A stretch of DNA of 64,000 bases from NCBI GenBank assembly GCA_025526935.1, contig JAHLKD010000081.1, forward strand, positions 124,001 to 188,000. Reading direction: 5' to 3'. Numbering within the stretch: position 1 is the first letter of the stretch; each line of letters begins with the position of its first letter. Positions 10,863 to 21,560 of this stretch are shown here, one piece after another. Under the pieces are notes generated by a model. That model did not search any database. It was not told the DNA's origin and saw only the letters and a list, made by a program, of their open reading frames with translations. The translations under genes and the position numbers were made by a program. The DNA is from Cladochytrium replicatum. Lineage: Eukaryota > Chytridiomycota > Chytridiomycetes > Cladochytriales > Cladochytriaceae.

Positions 10863-11439
10863 CGAAAAGAAAAATCAAATACTACGGAGTGGTTCCAGTA
10901 AGGATAATTAAAAATGCAATAAGGGGAAGACTGTTGGCAGTTTATGTTGCACATCCAACAATTCCCCCACTCTCCCTTTGTGACAATTTCGTCATCAAGA
11001 CACCAACTGCACGACAGATTTGTGGGGAGAACTTAACTCGCAAAAAACAGTATGGAAGGCTTACAGCCCTATCCCCAAACTTCCGACTTTCATTCAGAAG
11101 TACCCACGTAAAGCTTTGACTGGGGTTCATTTGGCTCCCGACTTTAAGCTTCCTCGGTGAGATGGTCGCCAGAAAGCCTTCCACACAGCTCCTCGGATCG
11201 AATTCACTTGCACACTCTATACACACTTTATATTATTCCGGAAGTTTGGGAATACTTTTATTTCGGTAAAGAGCGTCCAAGTGGCACTACTTTTTAGCAC
11301 AAGAAAAGGAAAGGCGGAGGCAACCAACGTTCTCTCATTACTCCAAACTGCAAGCATAAACTGAGACATGAAACTGCAATCTAAAAACAACGTGTAAATT
11401 ACATAGCAATAAAAATACCCGCTGGAAACATCCTTTCTC
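10863..11439. other. Intergenic
   Basis: No supportable gene. Overlapping short frames on both strands at 10889-11226 have no recognised domain. The right part is probably the 3' UTR of the arrestin-like gene. Confidence 0.4.
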
Positions 11440-14400
11440 TTAGGTAGGGGGATTCACTTGTCCCCTTACTTCAACCAACGATCGTGCAAGTGCCTGCCGG
11501 AGTGCCTCCTCGTCATCCACCAGTCCGCCATTTATCGCAACACGCTGCAGCTGTCGCTCCAGCGCTATTTCCACCACAGATGGTGGACCACCTGTAGCCA
11601 ATGACGATCCACGCACGGGTCTCGCATGGGCGTTCGCACTCCCCGCGCTCACGCTTGCACCCAGCATCCCAGCATTGGGACGCAATACCTGTTCTTCTCC
11701 AATAACAACACGTCCAAGCTGATGATCATGCAGATCAGCCTCCACCTGCTCAATCGCCGCGAGCCCACCCGACCTTCTCCGAACGTCGCTCACCATCGCG
11801 GGCGCAGACGGCAAATCAGGACCCTCGTCCAACGTCACGCCTGCCGCCTTCGCCGATTCCTCCAGCGCAAGTTTCAGCGCTTCCTCTTCCGACAATGCGC
11901 CGTTGAGCCGGACGTACTCGTGCGCAGTTGAATTCCTCCGATGCGGTTCGCCGATGTCGATCGCGGACATGGAGGACACGGACGTGCGTCGCATGGTCGG
12001 GCTACCCCCCATCGGGATCTTGGGAGCCGCGAGCGTCGGGGATTCTTCGATGCTGCCCATGGAGTAGCGGTTCGTTGCTGGTGCGGTGCTTCGACGACGG
12101 GGGTAGGGTGCAACGGGGTCGTTGATGCTCTCTGCGAGCGAGATGGGTCGAGTCCGAAGCTGGGTCGCAACACGTCTTGGGTTTGACGGTTCGCCGGAAA
12201 CGACGACGGCTTGTGGCTCAGATGCTTTGCCCTTGTCCGCTTTCACAGGCGTTGCCAACCAATTTACCGCCATTCGGAGCTGTTCCTCGCCCGGGAACGG
12301 GTCTACGATGTTCTGTTCGGGTTCTTGAACCTCCGCTTCCACATCCATTCCCAAACTCGTCATAGCCTGCTCGGGACTTACTCCAGAAGCCTGAGCCAGC
12401 GCTCGCCCGAGAGATACGGTCGAAAGAGGTTCAACACCTTCCACCGCGTTATCACCATCCCGTCTGCCTAATCCTGAGGAAGTCCCTACGTGCGCTGGGA
12501 ATATCTCGACACCCTTACCCTTCTGCTGTGCGTCATTAACCGTCTGGCTTCTCGCAGGCGACGGTTTTAGTGGTCCTCCTCCTACAGCAGATGCCGAAAC
12601 TGTCCGCGAATGACTCAACGGTTTCACTCTCTGCAACCCTTCCATTCGCCGATCCCGATCCATGTTCTGCAATGCAGTCCATCGTCTAACTTGCTCCCGA
12701 GCAAGATGGCTGTCCGAACTCGACGCACCACCGGCTCCCGCGCCGCCCATCGCAGCTTGGATGTACGTCTCGTCAAACATGCTGTACCAGAACTCGTCGC
12801 TCTCCATCATGGCTGCTGCAGCAACTTCGGGGTCGATCGGTGCTGCGATGTTAACTTGATGCTGAGGAGGTGTCGGATGAGACGCAGCTCGAGCACGACC
12901 TGGTGTTGCGGAGTGGGCGGGGTGATCTGGATCGATGTACGCGATGGGGACCAAGACCGTCGGACGTTGCACAGTTCCGAGCAGAGTCGGTGTGACCCGC
13001 GCAATCGAGTCTCCTGCCGAGTCGCCTCTGGGTCCTGACAAGGAGTCAAAGAAAGAGGTCTGAACGATGTTGGACCGCGATAGCGATCCTGGGACTGAGA
13101 ACACATGCGAGCCACCCGGAACATGCGCGTACAGCGTTGTGGCCGCTTCGATCCTTGGATCACGATACGTCCCCGCTGCTGCCGCTTCGGCAGGGGTACC
13201 GCGCAGTGACACACTGGAGGCCGCGTGGCCCAATGTCCGTGGAGTTGGTGTCACATCGCGGGCGTCGTCATTGCGCGGGCCAGAATCATCACTGATCGTA
13301 GACACGCCGGCTGAAGATAGCCCATCCACAGCAGCGACGGCAGCAACTGAGGCGGCCCATGCCGCGACACCTGCTGGAGTGTGGATGTCCAGCTGTGAAA
13401 TCGTTTGCGTTAGAGCTACGCGAGGGTCCAAGCTTTGGCTGGTGTATTCCGCAGTCGTTGTTCGAGTCGTTGATGATGGATCGACGAGTGAAGGCAAGTC
13501 CGGGTCTAGTTCGTCAAAGTTTACGCTTACTTTTGACTGCAAAAGTGCTCGAACTTTGGCAGCATTGATCCGAGGGAGCGTACCGGGTGGTGCATCATCT
13601 GCCACCAGATCGACAAAGGCGAAGTTTGGTGGGGATGACCTCGAGGGGCCAGGGCGCTCTGGCGAGTCGGCTAAGTCGTTGAACACACCGTCATGTCCAT
13701 CCCAAGACCACGGAGGAGCATTCGCTGGTAGAGATTCGGACTTTTCGAGCAATGGCGCGAGATGACTATTCAGAACAGATAATCGGGAAGACCCGAGCAC
13801 GAAGACCTCGTGCTCCAAAGTGACAGGTCGCCAGTTGCGATCCGTAAATGAGACTGTGACTGAAATGATGTGAGATATTGTGACTTGACCCCATGTTCCG
13901 GTTGGATTAATGGTGGGGCGTTCCTGTGTCTGCGAGGGGGTTAGAGGAGAACATGCAAGATACGGTGCTTGCCTCCCTCGCTATAACACAACGATGAGAC
14001 AAAGTGATGGAGAAATGAAATGCGCTCACCTTTGCCACGAAACCCCACCCATCCTCTGTAACTTGCTCAATCATCCAAGAGGCCTTCTTTTCCCTGTTCC
14101 CACTTTCTCCCAAATCAATCCCAATTGCAAGGCTCATGATCTCGTAAAGTGTAACTTCAATGCTTTTAATTTTATTCGACGACATGATTGACTTGTCTGC
14201 GAGGTCCTGAAACTGATACTGAACCTCGAACCAGTCTCCGGGAATAAACACAAGTGGCAGCGAAATCCACCATCTAACCGCTTGGAACATGTCCGTAACG
14301 TCTTTTCGTCCAAAGGCAGAGAGGTCATCCAGCAGCGCGAATTTAGGTGGACGAACAGGAAGCGACTCCAACGAAAAGTTTGCCGACCCCTCTATGGTCT

Positions 14401-14916
14401 CTTTCCCCCTCTTCACTCCATAAGCCTTTACAGTCACCGTATATACAACGCGAAACTTCCCGTTCGAGACCGAGGGCACGAGCTGCGACAGGTTAGGTTT
14501 CAAGTCGATTCTGAAGGGAAGAGACAGCGGTGTGGATGCAGCGACCTCTATCTCAGAATCTCTCCCTGGATCCCTCAAAGGGAATCGGGACTGAAAGAAC
14601 ACAAATGATTTGGTATTTGCGCCTCCGAAACCAAACGACCGCGCAGAGCTCGTTCTCGCTACAAATTCGCCAACGACATCTGCATCAAGTCCAATGACCG
14701 AGAGGTTTGATTTGGAAGTGTTTGTGAACAGAATCTGTCCGTGGATTTGGAGCGGACTAGCTGTACCTACACACATCGAGCATTAAAATGCCGTTAAGCG
14801 ATTAAACAGATTGACAAATGCGCCCACATACCAATCAAACCATCGACTAGTGTGGACAGACCTGGCTCAGGAAGCACCACCAGCGAGAGAGTCTTTGGAC
14901 CCCACACGGCAGGCAT
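11440..14916 (-). CDS. Arrestin-domain protein with two C-terminal ubiquitin-interacting motifs
   Basis: Three exons, 14916-14832, 14766-14030 and 13923-11440, join in frame (3306 nt, 1101 residues). The start ATG gives MPAVWGPKTLSLVVLPEPG, the first beta strand of an arrestin fold. Residues about 30-150 match Arrestin_N (LQIHGQILFTNTSKSNLSVI, SLPFRIDLKPNL) and about 160-310 match the second arrestin lobe (IPGDWFEVQYQF, SHIISVTVSFTDRNWRPVTL). The remaining 790 residues are low-complexity and Ser/Ala/Pro-rich. Near residue 953 (SEEEALKLALEESAKAA) and near 1075 (DDEEALRQALARSL) are two acidic-Ala-Ser helices typical of UIMs. Alpha-arrestins act as adaptors for ubiquitin ligases in membrane protein endocytosis. 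I saw no clear PPxY motif, so it may read ubiquitin instead of, or in addition to, recruiting a ligase; that role is inferred. Confidence 0.82.
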
Positions 14917-15359
14917 TGTTCAGCTCCAAAGCTCCAAATCTCCAATGCACCAACACAGCAACGAATGCCAGTGTTTTCCAGTGTTTTTCCAGTGTTCTCA
15001 CACCTCCAAGTGTAGACACACTTTCACACCACTAACAATTTGCACACAAGCCACACAAAAATATGTCAATTTGAATTTGGAGGGTCACGGACTTTCTCTC
15101 CGCCGAAAGACCTCGGCAGGGAGCACCAATGCGCTACCAAAACTCAGGGGAAAGCTTGGATCGGTAGTGGACACGCTGGATGAACATGCGAACGGCAGCG
15201 TCGGGCGTGGCGTGCATTGATCATCCTCAACCAACGTCGCGGAAAAACAGCTACATTTGAGAAATTGTAGAACAACAGTGAGTTAAAATCATCCCCCTTA
15301 CTTAATTCAGCACAAATTTTTAAGGTTCTCGCCACCATATACTACCCCAAAAGGCAAAG

Positions 15360-16325
15360 GCATCTAACAAACACTCTTTGTCAAAAGCATCCATACATGC
15401 CTGTGCAGACGGTGGAGCAAATCGACTCTTTGATGCATTCTCTTCAGATTTCGATCGTAAGAGGTTGGTTTGGCTCCAAATCGTGAAACCGTGGGAACAA
15501 TGTTATAATGTTCCTGGAAAAGGTTTCTTCCGAACCAGATCCATGGAGTCGTTAAGACCAGATGTTGCTGAATGGTACAAGTCCCAGGTAATAAACTTAG
15601 GTTCTTCCTTTCGAGTTTATATTTTGACCAAGCATGCAGGGAGTGGAAGTTGTTGATCACGACACAACAGACTTTCAAAAGTGTCTCGAACTGGTTGAGG
15701 AAATCGAGATGTTGGAGAAAAACAGGTAAAATTTGCACCTCCCCCAGTTTCGCCACTCTGTTATTGGTATGTTGTTTGAGATCTTTGCGTTTGATGCACT
15801 TGGCGGTCGATTCGATCAAGCCTTGTCGAGCATCAATGTTCTCCACTTGTGCGCGACAGCAGACCTATCATTCTCGCTTCCGAAGACAGCATTGCCTTTC
15901 TTCTCACAAATGTATACGGCGATAAATGTGTGCCGCCTTTTGTTTTAACTCCAGGGAAAGCACGTAATCTTGTGCAATAGGCCGATTGAAGGCCCAGAAT
16001 GCGATTTACTTCCAATTGGCAAACATCATCTCCACAGGACTAAACTGAAATTTGAGTTAGTTTATTGGCGATGAAGACGTCCTTGTGCCTATCGGGATAA
16101 TGTAGGCAAAAGGAATGGTGTCATCATTTGGAACGCTGGTGTCATCATTTAGAAAGTGTCATCATTTGGAAAGCTGGTGAGCACGTCCAACATCTTGGCA
16201 GAACCGACTTGAATGGGATCTGAGACTGCGTTGGGAGATGATACTATTGCAGTCGTGGAAGTGGAGACGGATGCAGATGCTGTATGGGCAGTAGCAAAAA
16301 GCTTCAAAATGCAAAAGACTTCCTG
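15360..16325 (+). pseudogene. Thiamine pyrophosphokinase relic
   Basis: Ordered plus-strand fragments match thiamine pyrophosphokinase: HACADGGANRLFDAF (15390-15450), then SLRPDVAEWYKS (15548-15590), an intron-like break, GVEVVDHDTTDFQKCLELVE (15640-15700), FDALGGRFDQALSSINVLH (15790-15845), SEDSIAFLLTN (15875-15915), GPECDLLPIGKH (15990-16025), SFGKLVSTSNILAEPT (16155-16215) and VVEVETDADAVWAVAKSF ending at 16325. The frames change at least four times, the Asp-rich GDLDS motif before SLRPDV is destroyed by a small deletion, and an in-frame stop follows LAEPT. It cannot make ThPP from thiamine and ATP; a working copy is expected elsewhere because the enzyme is normally essential. The N-terminus before DGGANR is not recognisable. 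Confidence 0.8.
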
Positions 16326-16389
16326 ATCATGATCGAGGTGTCACCCTAGCCCACTCAATATTCACCTCTCTAGCACGCTGACCAGCCCC

Positions 16390-16760
16390 ATCTTGCTCAC
16401 AATGATCAAACACTGTTGGTTGTAGCACAGTTCCACTCCACTGTCTTTCAACCAGCCAATCAAGCACGGTCAAATAGCCGTCTATGCTGGCACCACTCAT
16501 TGCGTAGCTCGAGTCCGCTTGATTTCTGACAGAGTAGCCGTCAACATGTCCTTTTATGCTTGCACGGTCGAGTGATTCAGAGGTCTAAAGATAAGGTTAT
16601 TATTGTCAAAGAGGAATTCACCGTAGAATACTCGTGTGCTGGCTTCGTCCATCGAAATGACCAGGGTTATAAGTTGATCTGGACATTTCGTCTCATTCAC
16701 TAGAAAACCGGCGACTTTGAAAGCACGTGATAAGCGTGCGAGCGTGGCTTGTGGTGCCAA
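16390..16760 (-). other. Weak ankyrin-like trace and short ORF
   Basis: A 68-residue minus-strand frame ends at 16554. Further on the same strand (about 16510-16390) is a segment, AMSGASIDGYLTVLDWL, that resembles the degenerate ankyrin-like units seen at 24.8 and 31 kb. No intact gene can be built. It lies just upstream of the STEEP1 start. Confidence 0.25.
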
Positions 16761-16765
16761 CCAAC

Positions 16766-17226
16766 ATGCCGAAAGTGGGTTGAAAATGTGTCAATGAAGA
16801 AAGCTGATTGAGTTTGGAGCTTAGATCGTCTCTTCATCTACGCTCTCGTCGTCGGATTCTGCCGCTGCTCAAGCCGAATTGTCAATCTACTACTGTTTGT
16901 GCGGATACTACGCTTTGAGCTGCGAGACCTCACTCAAACGCCTACCAAAGAGACGGACCGACAATGCCACCATCATACCAAAAGAGACTATCGTCATGAG
17001 ACATGATTTGAAAGAAGGCACCGAACCAATAATCATTCAGAGGTACACAGGAGCTTACTTTTGAAAAATTGTGTTTGTTTATTTTGTGCTGTCTGTATGT
17101 AGGCCCGCGGGATATGAGAAACAGCTGAGATTGCACTGCAAGAATTGTAACCTGCCCGTTGCGTACACTTGTGGTTTGGAGATGCCATACGTTTACATCA
17201 TGGACAGCTCACTCTCCGATTACTAG
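16766..17226 (+). CDS. STEEP1 (CXorf56/UPF0428) family protein
   Basis: Three exons: 16766-16774, 16825-17042 and 17103-17226 (351 nt, 116 residues). The first coding exon is only 9 nt (M-P-K), which restores the family's usual MPKxVS start (here MPKIVSSSTLSSSDS). Conserved blocks follow: YYCLCGYYAL (first CxC-type pair), SLKRLPKRRTDNATII, then RPAGYEKQLRLHCKNCNLPV with the CxxC pair, and AYTC. Human STEEP1 is known as an ER-exit factor for STING; the fungal role is unknown. The animal protein is about 220 residues, so this version lacks the helical Lys-rich C-terminal half and stops soon after the zinc-like core. A divergent exon further downstream cannot be excluded, but the TAG at 17224 follows directly. 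Confidence 0.82.
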
Positions 17227-17394
17227 TATCCATCTGCAAACCATTTAACTTAATCTCCAAAATACATGCAAACGGTGATGAGTTCATAATTCAACTACAA
17301 CTTTTCCCAACGGGAGCTCCAAGCAACTCCGGAATTTGAATCAGAGCGAAATCTCTATTTGTGAACATCAATCTGTCGGTCTACCGCATTCACG

Positions 17395-17958
17395 TCACGA
17401 CAATGTGATGGATTTGATGACAGATAATTGGAACTGAAGAATCATCGTCACAAGCAGCAACATGTCCACACCCTTAGCGACTCTCAGAGTGTACTGCTGA
17501 AGTGTGTTGCCCTTCAACGAAACTTCCGCAATCACCCTCCTCGTGTCCCTCGCTAACTTGACATAAATCTCCCCGTTGCCCGTAGCAGTCTTGTAATTAA
17601 CATCGACCACACCTGCTTCCAAGTTCTGCACCACAGCTCGCACCTTCTTCTTCACAAAGCCCTGTGAAATTTCGAGAACATAGCTCAATTGGCTCTCCCC
17701 TTTCACAGTCTTTGACTTTGCTCCCCAGGCTCCGTGCTCGATAGACGCGACTACGTGGTCGCCCTCGAATATCTGTATGGTTTTGAGCGTGCCGTCGTGG
17801 GGGATTGAGTAGAGAATGGTGGACGGGTCGGACTCGCTGTAGACCTTGTAAACCGCGTGCTTGCCCTGGACGGTTTCTTCAATTATGAGGGAGAGTTCGT
17901 CGTCGTGATTGACATGTCGTGCGCCGTGGATGACGAGCTCGTAAGGCCCCAACGGCAT
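17395..17958 (-). CDS. Small protein, possible Tubby-C-like (LURP-one/scramblase) fold
   Basis: Single-exon frame of 187 residues starting MPLGPYELVIHG. The pattern of beta strands (ELSLIIEET, AVYKVYSES, LYSIPHDGTLKTIQIFEGDH, GEIYVKLAR, VIAEVSLKGNTLQQYTLRV) followed by one hydrophobic helix (GVDMLLLVTMILQFQLSV) resembles the 12-strand barrel with a buried C-terminal helix of the LOR/phospholipid-scramblase/Tubby superfamily. This is a structural impression and not a motif match; the exact family is not recognised. It is convergent with STEEP1, with 168 bp between the stop codons. Confidence 0.6.
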   Translation of the reverse strand: MPLGPYELVIHGARHVNHDDELSLIIEETVQGKHAVYKVYSESDPSTILYSIPHDGTLKTIQIFEGDHVVASIEHGAWGAKSKTVKGESQLSYVLEISQGFVKKKVRAVVQNLEAGVVDVNYKTATGNGEIYVKLARDTRRVIAEVSLKGNTLQQYTLRVAKGVDMLLLVTMILQFQLSVIKSITLS

Positions 17959-18132
17959 GGCGTGGCCTATGAATTAGAATGCATGATGAGATTAGGTTTC
18001 CCGCTGGAACGAACACCTTTCACTCGTGGCCCACCAGCAGTTGATAGCATGACTTTTGTAGACAATATGTGGGCACGGTAAATTTAATTTGGCACCCATA
18101 ATTCATAACTGAACTCATAACTGGGTGGTTGG

Positions 18133-19020
18133 ATGGATCACACTGCAGCACTAGGTGGACGGGAAGACGACGTATGTGCAATCTGCCTGCTGTCCTTATA
18201 CTCACCAATCGGAGACAACCAAAACCTAGAAGAAAACGACGATGCATGGATGCTGATGCGGACAGCCCTGGATGGCTGCGGACATTCTTTCCACTTTGGT
18301 TGCATACGTCCTTGGTCTAGGGTTTCCTCCACATGCCCTACCGATCGCCGGGCATTTGAAAAGCTGTTGGTGTACGACAGCAACGGGAATTTGCAGAGGG
18401 AAGTCACAATTGATTCAAGCATAACCTCAATATGGGATGAAATTCAACCGGGGACATGGACATGCGAAGTTTGCAGGCGGAGTGACCGAGAAAGCATTAT
18501 AATGGTATGTATGCAGAAGTGAGCCTTCATTGACAATCCGCTGACTATACAAATCTACTCTACAAAGCTATGCTACCGTTGTAATATTGGTTACCACGCA
18601 GATTGCATCAACCTGGCTAATATCCCAACAGCGGACTGGTTCTGCAGCTCATGTAATGCTGCCATGGCCATTGCAGAGTATGAGCCGGAGACGATACCGT
18701 TTGCCACACGTCTTCAGTTCAACATTTCAAATCAGAGAGCAGCTGTGGAATACTTTTCCGAACAGTCCCGCAGAACTGTTCGGGAACTGGCGCGAGCTCG
18801 AAACATCGGGACGGAGGATACTGATCTCGATACGTTGCGGAGAGAGGTGCCTCAAGATATGAGACAGCGGATCGAACGGCTCCGGAGACAAAGAGAAGTT
18901 ATCGACAATCAGGACGAGTTGACATACCGACTCGAACGGCTCAGGGCAGACATGTCTGAAACTGTACCAGTGGCAAATATCCTATCCTCTAATCCAAGAA
19001 ATGAAGAGATCGAGAGATAG
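18133..19020 (+). CDS. RING-H2 plus PHD zinc-finger protein (tandem copy 1)
   Basis: Exons 18133-18504 and 18568-19020 (825 nt, 274 residues). The RING-H2 finger occupies about residues 14-80: VCAICLLSL, then CGHSFHFGCIRPWSRVS and CPTDR. A PHD finger spans the intron: WTCEVCRRSDRES, then LCYRCNIGYHADCINL and WFCSSC. The C-terminal third is charged, Arg/Glu-rich and probably coiled coil. RING-PHD proteins of the PHRF1 type are nuclear ubiquitin ligases reading chromatin. The next gene downstream has the same domains and the same intron position, so the two arose by tandem duplication. This copy is half as long. Confidence 0.87.
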
Positions 19021-19043
19021 AATTACGCTGTGATAAACTTTCG

Positions 19044-19136
19044 CTCAGCTCTGATTTATTCTTTTGCATTCTTTCTCAGCTCTGATTTATTCTTTTGCAT
19101 TCTTTCTCAGCTCTGATTTATTCTTTTGCATTCTTT
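19044..19136. repeat. 31-bp tandem repeat, three copies
   Basis: Copies start at 19044, 19075 and 19106 (unit begins CTCAGCTCTGATTTATTC) and are essentially identical. They lie between the stop of the first RING-PHD gene and the start of the second, so in the 3' UTR or the promoter. Confidence 0.9.
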
Positions 19137-19199
19137 CTTTTTTTTGATAGAACACTCCAAATTTTTTAATCAGCGCTGCGCAAACCAATTGAACATTCA

Positions 19200-20790
19200 A
19201 TGGGTGGTCATTCTAGCCGTGCACTAGACTTGCGGGACGATGAAGTTTGCGCAATCTGCCTTCGGAATGTGTCCCTCTCAAACACGCCTGAAGAGCACAT
19301 TGAGGACAACGACGAGAATGAGTCGATGCTAACGCTCCTCGATGTGTGCCGGCACCCTTTTCACTTTGGCTGCGTTCATGCCTGGTCGAACGTCTCAACT
19401 ACATGTCCCACCGATCGCCTTGAGTTCAAAAAGCTGCTGGTTTATGGCGAAGACGGGTTGATACAGAGAGAGGTTGCTGTTGAAGCGAAGCGGGCACCGT
19501 CTGTCTGGGGAAATGAGGAGGTTGTGGAGGAAGTGACTTATTGTGAGGTCTGCAGACTACGTGATCGAGAAGACGTCATGCTGGTAAAAATCAGATGCGT
19601 CAAAACGGAAGGACTTGATTTTGATGTTCTATTTGCTTCAGCTATGTGACAGATGTGATTTGGGATACCATACGTACTGCGTGAACCTCAGCGACATCCC
19701 TTCTGGTGAATGGTTTTGCCCCACTTGCACTGCGATCTCCGTTTCTGATGAGAATGATGATGTGCGGCAAACAACACCAACGTCAACAAGTTCCCAACCA
19801 AGGCAGTCAAGACGATCAATTCGCCGAAGCGTTTTGAGAATTGATGTAGCACAAAGTCCCAATGACCGGCCACCAGCTTCAGTCGTAGAATTTTCTAGAT
19901 CTCGCCGAAATCGAAGATCAGCGTCAGCACTTGAATCCTTAAGGAGGGAATTGTTGGAGGAGACGCGACAACGGCTCGATGAGCTCCGCAGATACAGAAG
20001 GGAAAGAAGATCTGATGGTCGAGACAGTCTACTTGGTTCCACAAGTTTTGACTTTCACACGCAACCGCATCAGGCGAGTTCGTCATCATACAACTGGCCA
20101 GCCGCAACTGCGTTTGCTGGCTCGAAGCGTCTTCGGTTGGAAGAAGATTCGAGGGATAGTACAAAGAGAGCTCGGATTGGGGAGGGCGATCCTTTGAGCA
20201 AGCTTTGGAGGGAAGCTGAGAGGGCACGACGACTGGAAAGTTCTCTCACTGGAACTGGGAGTTCCCAAGTTGGATCATCAAATCCGACCATTACAAGATC
20301 TGGACCTTCAACGAATCTTACCGACCGTCGAACCACAAATGGAAAGCATGTGTTGCAAACAAACCCACCATCCGTCACCTCCCAAGCTCAAACCGCACGT
20401 GGAATCCATGTGTTTCCAACAAATCCACCATCCACTACCTCGCGAACTCAAAACATTGCGGCCAGACCTTCGTTAGATCGAACCTCCGTGGCGAACATCT
20501 CATCTTTTTCCCAACGGTCCCTCTCATTCCCCAGAAAGCCGCCTCCAAACTCGGCCGGCTCCGCTTCAGCCTCAAACATTACGCGAAGCTTATCCGCAGC
20601 AGTTCAACCAACCGCTAGCTTGATATTGGACAGAGAAGACGGGTTGAAGAGGCTGGATGCGCTGTTTGCAAGTGAATCTAAGGTGGAAGTGAGCCCGACT
20701 CCCGTGAGGCCTTCAGCCGAGTCGTCGTTGCCATTGAAGCGGGGATCGCTGCCTTCTTTTCGAAAGGCACAAAGTTCGTCCAGTTCCTGA
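19200..20790 (+). CDS. RING-H2 plus PHD zinc-finger protein (tandem copy 2)
   Basis: Exons 19200-19583 and 19642-20790 (1533 nt, 510 residues). The RING-H2 finger (VCAICLRNV, CRHPFHFGCVHAWSNVS, CPTDR) is followed by a PHD finger (YCEVCRLRDRED, LCDRCDLGYHTYCVNL, WFCPTC). After residue 165 the protein is disordered and Ser/Arg/Pro-rich, with a basic SRRSIRRS patch and a short internal repeat (THNG/AxxHVLQTNPP then HVFPTNPPST). The domain order and conserved intron match the neighbouring gene at 18133. The likely role is a nuclear ubiquitin ligase with a histone-reading PHD finger, inferred from the PHRF1-type architecture. Confidence 0.87.
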
Positions 20791-21079
20791 ATGTGTTCAT
20801 TGATGTAGAAAATTGTTTAGTTCTCTTCCCCGCCATATATTCTTTTATCTGTATCCTTTCTATTCTTCTTTTGGTTTTTCGCTGAAAGAACGGGGATAAT
20901 AATTCCGTGTTTCGCGGACGCAATCCTGATCGCTCTAGCTGAACATGCCCAATCCCCATCCTCGCATTCACAGCAGCAACCCAACTAAAAAGGAAGTATG
21001 TCCAATCTCGTCGCAACCACAAAGTCATTTCAAAGGCCGACGCACGCAAACTGTCATCTTTGCAACGCAAACAAGAATA
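20791..21079. other. Intergenic
   Basis: AT-rich 3' flank of the second RING-PHD gene; no feature recognised. Confidence 0.5.
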
Positions 21080-21560
21080 TAATCATGCTTTTTCCCAAAA
21101 CCCTCACTTTTATTTAAATTTAATGGAGGATTGCAAACGTCCTATGTCAAAATAGCAACTTAAAACGAAGTGGGTGTGGTGTCTTACAACACAACTTTCA
21201 GTGTCAGAGGCTTCTGTTGAACTGCACGCCATCCAATGTAGTTGTCGCGAAGATTGATGCATAAAAGTGTGGAGTTGCAAGTGCATTAGCACAAGCAAAA
21301 AGGTTGTATTCAAGTTTAAATCTTGAAGGGGAGAGTTACTCTCAAGAGCTGTAGCTAGTGCACTTGCACCTTCATGTCCAGTGTCGTTATAATAAGGGTT
21401 GAGTATTTGATGTGTGGTATTCTGCTCAAGCAGCAGCTAGTGCACATGCACCATTATCTCCAATATCATTGCATTTAAGATTGAGTTTCTGAAGTGCAGA
21501 GTTGCCTTCAAGTGCTGTGGATAGAGCATGTTGTTTATACTTAGATTAAGCCATCGCCAG
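21080..21560 (-). pseudogene. Decayed leucine-rich repeat (ribonuclease-inhibitor type) protein
   Basis: On the minus strand three or four RNI-type LRR units are visible: ALEGNSALQKLNLKCNDIGD and NGACALA (21510-21440), then GASALATALESNSPLQDLNL (21370-21310), and NSTLLCINLRDNYIG (21270-21220). In-frame stops and frame changes lie between the units, and the rest of the protein is absent. Such LRR proteins are common as expanded families in early-diverging fungi; function unknown. Confidence 0.7.

Noticed and set aside
13067-13765. 232-residue plus-strand frame
   Set aside because: Lies entirely antisense to the third exon of the arrestin-like gene, with composition forced by its Ser/Ala codons.
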